Positions 54,176-62,699 of a stretch of DNA of 64,000 nucleotides are shown piece by piece. The stretch spans positions 62,142 through 126,141 of the forward strand of contig DPJA01000036.1 of the NCBI GenBank assembly GCA_003543235.1, in the 5' to 3' direction. Made by a program: the position numbers and the translations under genes. Every line of letters starts with the position of its first letter. Positions within the stretch are counted from its first letter, which is position 1. The notes beneath the pieces were generated by a model that was not told the origin of the DNA, did no database searches, and was given only the letters and a program-made list of their open reading frames with translations. This DNA comes from Lachnospiraceae bacterium. Its GTDB lineage: Bacteria; Bacillota; Clostridia; Lachnospirales; Anaerotignaceae.

Positions 54176-55183
54176 TCAAATAATTTCTCGAATAACAGCA
54201 GACCAATTTTTGCCCTTATAGGCATTATATCCTCGTGTATAGGCATAACCATAAATTTCTGTGTTTCCATAGGAATCATTTTCTAATATATATCCATATT
54301 TTGACTGATTAATAGCATTTTGAGCTGCTTTTAAATTCTTTATATTATCTATTAATATACCCTTACGACTTCGGCAGGCGATAACAAATCCTTCTTTGTT
54401 TATAATCCAAATATCTCCCTTTTCTCCAACCTTCGCTGAATCAATAATATCATAAATAAATTCCCAATTAAAACGAGTAGAGAAATAACCTAAAAGCTTA
54501 TCGTCTTTGCTTCTTATAGGGCAGGTATACGCAACTGTATAAAAATTATCAAAAGAAGACAAATACAAGTCGCTAACTGATATAGAGTTTGCATTTTTTG
54601 CTTCAATAAACCACTCTTTGTCGCTTGTATCAGTTCCTATCAACTCTTTTTTTACACCAGATGCAATTATTTTACCTTTAGTATCAAGTACAAAAAGGTC
54701 AATGTAAACTTCATAAATATCAACTAAATTTTTTAAAAATGAGCAAGCATCTGAAATATTATCTGAAGTTGGAGCTTCAAGGCAATTAACTACTTTGTCA
54801 AACTTCGCCCAAGCTTGTGCATCACAATTTCTTTCAAATAAATTCCGCTCAATCTTGTCAATTGTATCATACGCCACATCAGCCGTTCTAACAGCCATTA
54901 CTTCGTTTGCCTTTTTCTGAATTTCTTCAATAATTTTTCTACTTTCTTCCGTTGTACGCAGGCTCTCTGTTGCCAGCTTTTTGATTTCGTCTGATACAAC
55001 ACTGAATCCCCGCCCAGCTTCACCAGCTCTAGCAGCTTCTATTGCCGAATTTAATGATATCAGATTTGTTTGTTTTGCAATTTGGTGAATAGAATTAATA
55101 ACCTTCCCCATACCTTTATTTGCAGCCTTTAGTTCACTCATCAAGGCTGACGAATCTTGCTCTAATGTTTCATTGCTTGCCAT
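54176..55183 (-). CDS. Soluble chemoreceptor-like protein: MCP signalling tip plus C-terminal Cache domain
   Basis: 335 aa. Residues about 30-75 are the conserved methyl-accepting chemotaxis tip (QIAKQTNLISLNSAIEAARA, then GEAGRGFSVVSDEIKKLA). A helical linker leads to a Cache/PDC-like sensor domain (about 110-330: YEVYIDLFVLDTKGKIIASG; DKEWFIEAKN; GEKGDIWIINKEGFVI). There is no signal peptide or membrane helix, and the signalling part precedes the sensor, opposite to ordinary chemoreceptors. The MCP hairpin is much shorter than usual. It could signal to CheA/CheW arrays in the cytoplasm. SD gggagg. Confidence 0.85.
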   Translation of the reverse strand: MASNETLEQDSSALMSELKAANKGMGKVINSIHQIAKQTNLISLNSAIEAARAGEAGRGFSVVSDEIKKLATESLRTTEESRKIIEEIQKKANEVMAVRTADVAYDTIDKIERNLFERNCDAQAWAKFDKVVNCLEAPTSDNISDACSFLKNLVDIYEVYIDLFVLDTKGKIIASGVKKELIGTDTSDKEWFIEAKNANSISVSDLYLSSFDNFYTVAYTCPIRSKDDKLLGYFSTRFNWEFIYDIIDSAKVGEKGDIWIINKEGFVIACRSRKGILIDNIKNLKAAQNAINQSKYGYILENDSYGNTEIYGYAYTRGYNAYKGKNWSAVIREII

Positions 55184-55242
55184 ATAAAGTTGCCTCCCAA
55201 GTATATAATATTAAAAAAATTCATCCATTTTTTACACGTTTT

Positions 55243-55294
55243 ATATATTATCATATATTATCATGCACTAATATATCTCTTTAAAATGAGATAT
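55243..55294. promoter_or_regulatory. Tandem repeat and dyad upstream of the chemoreceptor-like gene
   Basis: ATATATTATC is repeated twice in tandem (55243-55262, 10-bp period), and 9 bp further ATATCTC / GAGATAT form a dyad (55273-55279 / 55288-55294). These may be regulator sites; the promoter itself is not clear. The rest of the gap to 55402 holds nothing I can assign. Confidence 0.3.
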
Positions 55295-55401
55295 GCTAAA
55301 ATGTATATTTATTTTTCATTCCAATAACTGAGTATGGCAATCTACAAAATATAGTGTTAATGTCAAACAGATTTTCTTTAAATTTCATTAATGATTAAAA
55401 T

Positions 55402-55436
55402 AAAAAAACCCCGAAAACACAAGATTCTCGGGGTTT
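55402..55436 (-). terminator. Terminator of rplM-rpsI
   Basis: Stem AAACCCCGAAAA / TTCTCGGGGTTT (55406-55417 / 55425-55436, one mismatch), followed on the minus strand by a T7 run. Confidence 0.88.
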
Positions 55437-55451
55437 ACATTTCGTCTTAAA

Positions 55452-55844
55452 TTATCTCTTGCTAAACTGAGGAGCACGACGAGCTGCCTTAAGTCCATAT
55501 TTCTTTCTTTCTTTCATTCTTGGGTCACGAGTTAAGAAACCAGCCTTTTTTAAAGATGGTCTGTAATCTATATCTGCCTCAAGTAAAGCTCTTGAAATGC
55601 CGTGTCTTATAGCACCTGCCTGACCTGTGTAACCACCGCCATGCACGTTAACTAATACGTCAAATTTAGCTCCTGTTTCTGTAAGCTCAAGTGGCTGACG
55701 AACAATAAGCTTTAACGTTTCAAGACCAAAGTATTCATCAATACTTCTTTTGTTTATAGTAACGTTTCCATTGCCAGGTACTAAATATACTCTAGCTACA
55801 GAAGACTTTCTTCTACCTGTACCGTAATATCTTGCTACTGCCAT
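55452..55844 (-). CDS. rpsI: 30S ribosomal protein S9
   Basis: 130 aa. It has YGTGRRKSSVARVYLVPGNG at the N-terminus and the classical C-terminal tail KKYGLKAARRAPQFSKR, whose final Arg reaches toward the P-site tRNA. Part of the rplM-rpsI pair. SD ggaggaag. Confidence 0.97.
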   Translation of the reverse strand: MAVARYYGTGRRKSSVARVYLVPGNGNVTINKRSIDEYFGLETLKLIVRQPLELTETGAKFDVLVNVHGGGYTGQAGAIRHGISRALLEADIDYRPSLKKAGFLTRDPRMKERKKYGLKAARRAPQFSKR

Positions 55845-55868
55845 TTTGCTTCCTCCTTCCGAATCCTA

Positions 55869-56306
55869 TTAGATGTTGATTTCTAAAACTTCTGGTTTCT
55901 GTGCTGCGTGCTCATGTTCAGGGCCTGCATAAACGTGAAGTTTCTTAATCATGTTTCTACCAAGTGTATTTTTAGGAAGCATTCCCTTTACAGCGTGTGT
56001 AATAACTGCTTCTGGCTTTGTTTCCATCATTCTTTTTAAAGTAATCTGCTTTAAACCACCAATGTAACCTGTGTGATGTGTATAAAGCTTCTGTTCTAAC
56101 TTTTTACCTGTTACAACAATCTTTTCAGCGTTTACAACAATTACAAAATCACCTGTATCAAGAAATGATGTATAAATTGGTTTGTTCTTTCCTGTTAAAA
56201 CCTTTGCAATTTCTGATGCAAGACGTCCCAATGTTTTACCACTAGCGTCTACAACATACCATTTTCTCTGGATATCAGCTGTTTTAGCTATGTATGTTGT
56301 TCTCAT
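55869..56306 (-). CDS. rplM: 50S ribosomal protein L13
   Basis: 145 aa from the ATG at 56306; a second ATG six bases upstream is too close to the SD (aaggagg). It begins RTTYIAKTADIQRKWYVVDA and contains GKTLGRLASEIAKVLTGKNK and VKGMLPKNTLGR. L13 binds early in large-subunit assembly. Its long leader and promoter are annotated separately. Confidence 0.97.
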   Translation of the reverse strand: MRTTYIAKTADIQRKWYVVDASGKTLGRLASEIAKVLTGKNKPIYTSFLDTGDFVIVVNAEKIVVTGKKLEQKLYTHHTGYIGGLKQITLKRMMETKPEAVITHAVKGMLPKNTLGRNMIKKLHVYAGPEHEHAAQKPEVLEINI

Positions 56307-56461
56307 AGTCATTAACCTCCTTAAATCTTAAACGTTTTCAAATTTTTCGCCTGCCGTCAGCGTGTGGGATGCTTTAAGCTTTAAAAAACTCAAAAACCAC
56401 TACATTATTAAATTACTGTATTTAAAACTCGGGGCTAACGAGTTTAAAGTGGCACTCGAAC
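56307..56461 (-). promoter_or_regulatory. Structured rplM leader, candidate L13 autoregulatory element
   Basis: About 155 nt separate the promoter from the start codon. A 7-bp hairpin AAACTCG / CGAGTTT (56425-56431 / 56439-56445) lies close to the 5' end. In Firmicutes rplM-rpsI often has an L13 leader (Rfam L13_leader); I cannot align it here. Confidence 0.4.
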
Positions 56462-56467
56462 AGAATA

Positions 56468-56496
56468 ATTATAATACATTGACCCACGTGTGTCAA
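56468..56496 (-). promoter_or_regulatory. Sigma-A promoter of rplM-rpsI
   Basis: On the minus strand TTGACA (56496-56491), 17-nt spacer, TATAAT (56473-56468): both boxes are perfect. It lies just before the end of truA. Confidence 0.9.
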
Positions 56497-56504
56497 GCAC
56501 AAAA

Positions 56505-57257
56505 TCAATAATTTTCATACTTAATCTTCACTAAGGTCAATCCCTCTGCTCCCGCAGTCTTACCTGCTTTGGTTCTGTCACAGCTCAATAGTATCTCCTC
56601 AAGCTGTTGCTTGGATATTTTACCCTCTCCAACCATTATGAGTGTTCCTGAAATAATTCTTACCATATTGTATAAAAATCCATCTCCGGTAACCCTAATC
56701 GTAGCAAATTCGCCACTTTTTTCAACTGAAATGCCAAAAATTGTACGCACAGAAGTCTTTGAACTAAACCCTGAGGCCGCAAAAGATTTAAAATCGTGCT
56801 TACCCACCAGCACCTGTGCTACATCATTCATGGCTAGTATATCCAGTTTTTTATGATTAAATTCAGAATATTTCCTGTAAACAGGATTTCTAAATTTAGC
56901 ATTATAAATTTTGTATTCATAGGTTTTACAAGCACAATGGAACCTTGGATGAAATTCATCATCCACATCAACTGCATCAACCACTACTATATTCTCTGGC
57001 AAAAACGAATGCAGTGCTAAAGGCAGTTTTTCTGTAGGTACTGTTGTATCCACCTCAATAGTTGCCCTCTGACCAAATGCGTGTACTCCTCTGTCTGTAC
57101 GGCTTGCACCAATACAAACTATATCTTCCCTAAAAAAAGCACTTAAAGCTTTTTCAAAAGCCTCTTGCACTGTTGGAAATCTTTTATCAGCCTGCTTCTG
57201 CCAGCCATAATATCCGCTGCCGTCATATGCAACTGTAAGTAGTATTTTTCTTTTCAT
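56505..57257 (-). CDS. truA: tRNA pseudouridine synthase A
   Basis: 250 aa from the ATG at 57257, which overlaps the ecfT stop by one base (TGATG). Catalytic Asp in GASRTDRGVHAFGQ; N-terminus KILLTVAYDGSGYYGWQ; SGTLIMVGEGKI near the end. It modifies U38-U40 in tRNA anticodon stems. Last gene of ecfA1-ecfA2-ecfT-truA. Confidence 0.96.
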   Translation of the reverse strand: MKRKILLTVAYDGSGYYGWQKQADKRFPTVQEAFEKALSAFFREDIVCIGASRTDRGVHAFGQRATIEVDTTVPTEKLPLALHSFLPENIVVVDAVDVDDEFHPRFHCACKTYEYKIYNAKFRNPVYRKYSEFNHKKLDILAMNDVAQVLVGKHDFKSFAASGFSSKTSVRTIFGISVEKSGEFATIRVTGDGFLYNMVRIISGTLIMVGEGKISKQQLEEILLSCDRTKAGKTAGAEGLTLVKIKYENY

Positions 57258-58060
57258 CACATCACCAACATAATTGTAAAAATGCAAACCACAAATAAAC
57301 AAACAACTGCCATTGCATAGTAATCCGTTTTTTGCAATACCATAGTATTCATTCTTGTTCGGTTATCTCCACCATGGTAGCACCTTGCCTCCATAGCCAT
57401 TGCAAGCTCATCTGCACGCCTAAATGCCGAAATAAACAACGGAACCAAAATAGGTACAAGACTTTTTGCTTTTTGCATAAGCCCACCTGTTTCAAAATCT
57501 GCACCTCTTGCCTGTTGTGCTTTCATAATTTTGTCTGTTTCATCCAGCAACGTAGGTATAAACCTTAAAGCAATAGTCATCATCATAGCTATTTCATGAG
57601 ATGGCACGCCTATTTTTTGAAAAGGCTTTAGAAGATACTCTATGCCATCTGTAAGCTGAATAGGTGTTGTTGTAAGGGTCAACAGAGATGAGCTTACAAT
57701 AAGCATTATAAGCCTAATAACCATCTTTGCAGCCATATGTACCCCTTCCATGGTTACAGTGAACCAACCTAGCTCGTACAATACATGAGTGCCCTTTGTT
57801 GTTAGCACATTTATTATTGCCGTTAGAATAATAATTATAAAAATACTTTTTATGCCTCGCATTATAAATTTAAGCGGTACTTTTGACGCTGCAATAACCA
57901 AAGCGAGAACTAATATAGAAAAACTGTAAGTATATATATCATTAATAGCGAATAAGCAAATTACATACACAAAGGTAGCAATAAGCTTAAGCCTTGGGTC
58001 AAGCCTATGTATGGGTGAATCAACCATATAATATTGTCCAATTGTTATGTCACGTATCAT
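57257..58060 (-). CDS. ecfT: Energy-coupling factor transporter transmembrane protein EcfT
   Basis: 267 aa, with membrane helices and the two coupling-helix motifs: QQARGADF and MEARCYHGG (an ARC variant of the second ARG motif). These insert into EcfA1/A2 grooves. EcfT links the ATPases to interchangeable substrate-binding S components for vitamins or metals, none of which is encoded here. ATG directly after the ecfA2 stop. Confidence 0.95.
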   Translation of the reverse strand: MIRDITIGQYYMVDSPIHRLDPRLKLIATFVYVICLFAINDIYTYSFSILVLALVIAASKVPLKFIMRGIKSIFIIIILTAIINVLTTKGTHVLYELGWFTVTMEGVHMAAKMVIRLIMLIVSSSLLTLTTTPIQLTDGIEYLLKPFQKIGVPSHEIAMMMTIALRFIPTLLDETDKIMKAQQARGADFETGGLMQKAKSLVPILVPLFISAFRRADELAMAMEARCYHGGDNRTRMNTMVLQKTDYYAMAVVCLFVVCIFTIMLVM

Positions 58061-58915
58061 TTATTTCACCTGCTTCAACAGAGCATAAAGTACCTCTGTT
58101 GCCTCGTCAATTGTATAAACATCTGCTGGTACATCAAACCCTTTTTCTTTAAGTCCCATCATAACGTAGCTTACTTGTGGTGCCGCAAGACCAATGCTTT
58201 CAAGCATCTCTGCCTGCCCAAACACTTCTTTTGGCGTACCCGTAACAGCAATCTTTCCCTGATGCATTACTATTATACGGTCTACGAGTCGGGCAACGTC
58301 TTCCATGCTGTGAGATACAAGAATAACAATAATTCCAAGCCTTTTGTGCATTTCCTTTATGGCATTAAGTATTTCATCCCTACCCTTAGGGTCCAAACCA
58401 GCCGTAGGCTCGTCCAAGACAAGCACCTGTGGCTGCATAGCCAGTATTCCAGCTATTGCGGCACGTCGTTTCTGTCCACCACTCAACTCAAATGGGGATT
58501 TTTCATAAACTTCCTCGCCTAAACCAACCGTTTCAAGGGCTTTTTTAGCTCTTTTGTCAATTTCATCGCTGCTTAAACCCAAGTTTGTAGGACCATAGCA
58601 AACATCTTTATATACAGTCATTTCAAAAAGTTGATGCTCTGGATATTGAAATACAAGGCCAACTTTTTGTCTTATAGTTTTAAGCTTTGTTTTGTCTGCA
58701 TTTATGTCTGCACCATTTAGCAATATTTCTCCGCTTGTTGGCTTAATTAGTGCATTAAGATGCTGAATAAGAGTGCTTTTTCCACTACCTGTGTGACCTA
58801 TAAGCCCTATAAACTCACCATCGTTAATTTCTAAAGTTATATCATCAAGGGCTACTTTAGCCATAGCCGTACCCTCATTGTAAATGTGTGTTAAATGATT
58901 GATTTTAATTGACAT
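58061..58915 (-). CDS. ecfA2: Energy-coupling factor transporter ATPase EcfA2
   Basis: 284 aa. Walker A GHTGSGKST, signature LSGGQKRRAAIAG, Walker B VLVLDEPTAGLDP, switch His in ILVSHSMEDV. With EcfA1 it forms the ATPase heterodimer of the group II ECF transporter. Its start lies within the end of ecfA1 (25-nt overlap). Confidence 0.95.
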   Translation of the reverse strand: MSIKINHLTHIYNEGTAMAKVALDDITLEINDGEFIGLIGHTGSGKSTLIQHLNALIKPTSGEILLNGADINADKTKLKTIRQKVGLVFQYPEHQLFEMTVYKDVCYGPTNLGLSSDEIDKRAKKALETVGLGEEVYEKSPFELSGGQKRRAAIAGILAMQPQVLVLDEPTAGLDPKGRDEILNAIKEMHKRLGIIVILVSHSMEDVARLVDRIIVMHQGKIAVTGTPKEVFGQAEMLESIGLAAPQVSYVMMGLKEKGFDVPADVYTIDEATEVLYALLKQVK

Positions 58916-59760
58916 ACTGCACTTACCATCTCCTCTGGCGTAAGTATATCCGCCGGAATATTTATTCCTTGTTTTCTAAGATTGTAAGCAACCTCAGTTA
59001 CCTGTGGAACATCCAACCCATAAGATTTTAGCCTATCTACTTGCACAAAAATCTCTCGTGGAGTTCCTTCCATTGCAACAACTCCATTATCAATAACAAT
59101 AACTTTGTCTGCCTCAACAGTTTCGTCCATGTAGTGGGTAATAAGCACTGTTGTAATGCCCTCTTCCCGATTAAGTCGCTTAATTGTTTCTATTACATCT
59201 TTTCGCCCTTCTGGGTCAAGCATAGCTGTTGGCTCGTCCAAAACAATACATTTAGGCTGCATAGCCAGCACTCCAGCTATGGCAATTCTTTGCTTCTGGC
59301 CACCACTAAGTTTACTTGGTGCGTACTTTTTAAACGCACTCATTCCAACAGCTTTAAGCACCGAATCAACTCTTTTACGTATTTCTGAAGGCTCAATTCC
59401 AAGATTTTCAGGGCCAAAAGCCACATCTTCCTCTACAATTGTAGCCACTATCTGGTTATCTGGATTTTGAAAAACCATACCCGCACTTTGGCGAATATCC
59501 CAAATGAATTCTTCGTTTTTTGTATCATATCCATTAACCCATAAAGTACCCTCTGTTGGAGTAATTAAGGCATTGATTTGTTTTGCAAAAGTGGATTTTC
59601 CCGAGCCATTATGACCCAAAATTGCAATAAAACTACCTTTTTCAATATCAATATTAACATTGTTTAATGCTAAAAAGGTTTCTGTACGTGTTTCATTATT
59701 TACCTCAAAGGTTCTAACATATTCATATTTTAAATTTTTTGACTTAACCATAAAACCCAT
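58891..59760 (-). CDS. ecfA1: Energy-coupling factor transporter ATPase EcfA1
   Basis: 289 aa from the ATG at 59760 (SD ggaaggtg); a longer open frame extends to 59838 but starts with composition unlike the family. Walker A GHNGSGKST, signature LSGGQKQRIAIAG, Walker B CIVLDEPTAMLDP, switch His VLITHYMDETV. It heads the ECF cluster after rplQ, the order conserved in Firmicutes. Confidence 0.95.
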   Translation of the reverse strand: MGFMVKSKNLKYEYVRTFEVNNETRTETFLALNNVNIDIEKGSFIAILGHNGSGKSTFAKQINALITPTEGTLWVNGYDTKNEEFIWDIRQSAGMVFQNPDNQIVATIVEEDVAFGPENLGIEPSEIRKRVDSVLKAVGMSAFKKYAPSKLSGGQKQRIAIAGVLAMQPKCIVLDEPTAMLDPEGRKDVIETIKRLNREEGITTVLITHYMDETVEADKVIVIDNGVVAMEGTPREIFVQVDRLKSYGLDVPQVTEVAYNLRKQGINIPADILTPEEMVSAVCQLKSII

Positions 59761-59845
59761 GTTATTCACCTTCCTTGCTGTATAGTTTAAAAAATAGAAC
59801 AATGAAACATCATTATATTTTTTAAGCCATACCTTCAAATACTTA

Positions 59846-59875
59846 AATGGGGATTAAGCCAACTTAATCCCCATA
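59846..59875 (-). terminator. Terminator downstream of rplQ
   Basis: 12-bp perfect stem (59847-59858 / 59863-59874), 4-nt loop. The minus-strand tail is only moderately T-rich, so readthrough into ecfA1 is likely. Confidence 0.7.
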
Positions 59876-59912
59876 ATTAATGCCTAAAGCATTAAGCAGT
59901 TACTGTATTTAA

Positions 59913-60455
59913 TTATACAAGCTCAAGAATAACCATTTCAGCTGCGTCGCCCTTACGTGCGCCAAGCTTAATCGTTCTTGTGTAACCACCCTTACGGTCA
60001 ACATATTTAGGTGCAACTTCATCAAAAAGTTTAGCACACATGTCAACTTCTTTTGAAAGAGTTCTTGCTTTTCTTCCATCTTTAGGTACTTCTGTTACAG
60101 GGTAAAGATAGCTAAGCATCTTTCTTCTTGCGTTCAATCTTGAAATATTATCTTTCTTTATTGTTTTCTTAACTTCTGTGTATACAGTAACTTTTTTGCC
60201 GTTAACAGTTTCTTTAACACGGTTGCCATTAGCATCCTTCTTAGCAACTTTAGCTGTTACTTCAACTTCCTCGAAGTTATCTTTTTCTTTGATAGCAAGA
60301 GTAATCATCTTTTCAGCGATTCTTTTAACTTCTTTAGCTCTTGTATCAGTTGTAGTTATTTTACCATGGTATAAAAGGTTAGTAACCTGATTTCTTAAAA
60401 GTGCTTTTCTCTGTGGTGCTGTTTTACCAAGTTTTCTATATCCTGAACCGGTCAT
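59913..60455 (-). CDS. rplQ: 50S ribosomal protein L17 with internal insertion
   Basis: 180 aa from the ATG at 60455 (SD aggagga). It begins TGSGYRKLGKTAPQRKALL with the core TTTDTRAKEVKRIAEKMIT. Relative to the 127-aa E. coli protein it carries an extra basic segment of about 45 residues (KKDANGNRVKETVNGKKVTV onwards). Such inserts occur in some Lachnospirales. The rest, including YTRTIKLGARKGDAAEMV, is normal. Confidence 0.95.
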   Translation of the reverse strand: MTGSGYRKLGKTAPQRKALLRNQVTNLLYHGKITTTDTRAKEVKRIAEKMITLAIKEKDNFEEVEVTAKVAKKDANGNRVKETVNGKKVTVYTEVKKTIKKDNISRLNARRKMLSYLYPVTEVPKDGRKARTLSKEVDMCAKLFDEVAPKYVDRKGGYTRTIKLGARKGDAAEMVILELV

Positions 60456-60549
60456 CTTAAATCCTCCTGTTTCTGCAAAATTTACCCCAAACAAACTGCA
60501 CTTTCGGTCTTACGTTTGAATGCAATTTTGCGGCCAATAATAATAGTAA

Positions 60550-61509
60550 TTATTCGTCACTTGGTCTTAAAACTAAACCAAGCTCTGCCATCTTGTTTAA
60601 AACCTCTTCTAAAGACTTACGTCCAAGATTACGTACTTTCATCATTTCGTCTTCAGTCTTGCTTGCAAGATCCTCAACGGTATTGATACCTGCACGTTTA
60701 AGGCAGTTGTAAGAACGAACTGAAAGGTCAAGCTCTTCAATACTCATTTCAAGAACTTTTTCCTTCTTTCCCTCCTCTTTCTCAACCATAATTTCCGCAT
60801 TTTTTGCATTTTCGGAAAGGTCAACAAAAAGGTTAAGGTGTTCGTTTAATATTTTTGCACCATAGCTAACTGCATCGTCTGGTGTAATTGTTCCATTTGT
60901 CCAAACTTCTAGAGTAAGCTTGTCATAGTCAGTAATCTGACCTACTCTTGTATTTTCAACAAGAAAATTAACTCTGCTTACAGGCGTGTAGATTGAGTCT
61001 ACAGGAAGCATGCCGATTGGCTGGTCGTCTTTTTTATTTTTGTCGCTGCCAACATATCCGCGGCCTCTAGTTATGGTGATTTCCATATAAAGCTTGCTGT
61101 TAGGTCCACCGCTTAATGTAGCGATATGGTGGTCTGGGTTCATAATCTCTATATCACTGTCTGCCTTTATGTCGGAACCCTTTACTTCCCCTTCGCCTTC
61201 AATGTCAATGTACGCAACCTTAGGCTCGAAGCTGTCACTTGTGTTTTTAATTGCCAGGCCCTTCAGATTCAGAATTATCTCTGTAACATCTTCTTTAACA
61301 CCTGTAACTGTACTGAATTCGTGCAGAACGCCGTCAATTTTTACGTTGCTAACTGCAACTCCAGGTAATGAAGATAATAAAATTCTTCTGAGTGAATTGC
61401 CAAGAGTTGTTCCATATCCTCTTTCAAGGGGCTCAACAACAAAACGTCCATATGTTCCGTCCTGTGCCATTTCAGCAATTTCGATACGAGGTTTCTCAAA
61501 CTCGAACAC
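60550..61509 (-). CDS. rpoA: RNA polymerase alpha subunit
   Basis: 319 aa. The N-terminal assembly domain has RFVVEPLERGYGTTLGNSLR and the C-terminal domain has LDLSVRSYNCLKRAGINTVE and the helix-hairpin-helix end MKVRNLGRKSLEEVLNKM. The alpha dimer nucleates polymerase and contacts UP elements and activators. Between rplQ and rpsD, the standard place. Confidence 0.98.
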   Translation of the reverse strand: MFEFEKPRIEIAEMAQDGTYGRFVVEPLERGYGTTLGNSLRRILLSSLPGVAVSNVKIDGVLHEFSTVTGVKEDVTEIILNLKGLAIKNTSDSFEPKVAYIDIEGEGEVKGSDIKADSDIEIMNPDHHIATLSGGPNSKLYMEITITRGRGYVGSDKNKKDDQPIGMLPVDSIYTPVSRVNFLVENTRVGQITDYDKLTLEVWTNGTITPDDAVSYGAKILNEHLNLFVDLSENAKNAEIMVEKEEGKKEKVLEMSIEELDLSVRSYNCLKRAGINTVEDLASKTEDEMMKVRNLGRKSLEEVLNKMAELGLVLRPSDE

Positions 61510-61610
61510 TATTCAAACCTCCCCTGTGGATTAAATTTGCTGCAAATGCAGCTTATAAACTTTACAAAGCAGGGAAAATCTTCCACTGCTAAAAAATAAA
61601 GAATGAAGCA

Positions 61611-61633
61611 CCCTCCCCCAAAATGGGTGAGGG
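61611..61633 (-). terminator. Hairpin between rpsD and rpoA
   Basis: CCCTC.CCC / GGG.GAGGG stem with one mismatch (61611-61619 / 61625-61633), followed 8 nt later on the minus strand by a T-rich stretch. It may be a partial terminator that adjusts rpoA against upstream r-protein genes. Confidence 0.5.
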
Positions 61634-61653
61634 AACTTAATTCTAAAATTTTA

Positions 61654-62256
61654 TTATTTTGAGTAGAGCTCTACGATGAAAGTTTCTTGAACTGGAATGT
61701 CAATGTCTGCTCTCTGTGGTTTAGCAACAACAGTACCGCTTAAAGCGTCATGATTTGCTGATAACCAAGCAGGAACAACTTTTGAACCAGTTGATTCAAT
61801 AATGTCTTTGTATCTCTGTGCACTCTTATATTTTTCTCTAATTTCCACTACATCGCCAACTTTAAGCTGGTATGAAGGGATATCAACAGGTTTGCCGTTA
61901 ACAAAAACGTGTTTGTGACGAACAATCTGTCTAGCTTCTTTTCTTGTTCTTCCATATCCAAGTCTAAACATAGCGTTATCAAGTCTAAGCTCTAATAACA
62001 TAAGTAAGTTTTCACCAGGAATACCTTCTTTTTTAGATATCTTAACAGCTTTAGCATAGTAACCTCTAAACTGTTTTTCAAGAACACCGTAGATAAATTT
62101 AGCTTTTTGTTTTTCTCTCATTTGAATACCGTACTCGCTCATTTTCTTTCTTGTATTCAATGGTTGTTTTTTAGATTTTTTTTCAATTCCTAAAAAGATA
62201 GGATCAAGGTCGAGTGACCTACATCTTTTAAGAACTGGTACCATATCTCTTGCCAT
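61654..62256 (-). CDS. rpsD: 30S ribosomal protein S4
   Basis: 200 aa. It begins ARDMVPVLKRCRSLDLDPI with an S4 domain (LELRLDNAMFRLGYGRTRKE, then ARQIVRHKHVFVNGKPV). It is an early assembly protein of the small subunit and a known autoregulator in Bacillus. No N-terminal zinc Cys cluster. Continues the alpha operon. Confidence 0.97.
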   Translation of the reverse strand: MARDMVPVLKRCRSLDLDPIFLGIEKKSKKQPLNTRKKMSEYGIQMREKQKAKFIYGVLEKQFRGYYAKAVKISKKEGIPGENLLMLLELRLDNAMFRLGYGRTRKEARQIVRHKHVFVNGKPVDIPSYQLKVGDVVEIREKYKSAQRYKDIIESTGSKVVPAWLSANHDALSGTVVAKPQRADIDIPVQETFIVELYSK

Positions 62257-62275
62257 TTATTTTTGCACCTCCTAA

Positions 62276-62677
62276 TTAGACTCTTCTGCGTTTTGGTGGT
62301 CTGCATCCGTTATGTGGAACAGGTGTAACATCTTTAATCATTGTTACGCTAAGACCTGCTGCCTGAAGTGCACGGATTGCTGCCTCACGTCCTGAACCAG
62401 GACCCTTAACAAATACTTCAACTGCCTTAAGACCAAAGTCTGAGCAAGCCTGTGCTGCAGTGTCTGCTGCCATTTGTGCTGCATAAGGAGTTGATTTTCT
62501 TGAGCCTCTGAAGCCTAACTGACCAGCACTTGCCCATGAAAGAGCATTACCTGCTGTATCTGTAATTGTTACTATTGTGTTATTGAAAGTGGACTGGATA
62601 TGTGCCTGACCACGCTCTACATGCTTTTTGTCACGACGTCTACGAGTAGTCGCTTTTTTAACAGCTTTCTTTGCCAT
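62276..62677 (-). CDS. rpsK: 30S ribosomal protein S11
   Basis: 133 aa with HIQSTFNNTIVTITDTAGN, FRGSRKSTPYAAQMAA and C-terminal PVPHNGCRPPKRRRV, all diagnostic of S11. It lies in the platform near the mRNA exit. 22 nt after rpsM. Confidence 0.98.
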   Translation of the reverse strand: MAKKAVKKATTRRRRDKKHVERGQAHIQSTFNNTIVTITDTAGNALSWASAGQLGFRGSRKSTPYAAQMAADTAAQACSDFGLKAVEVFVKGPGSGREAAIRALQAAGLSVTMIKDVTPVPHNGCRPPKRRRV

Positions 62678-62699
62678 TTGACAATTACCCTCCTCTTAC

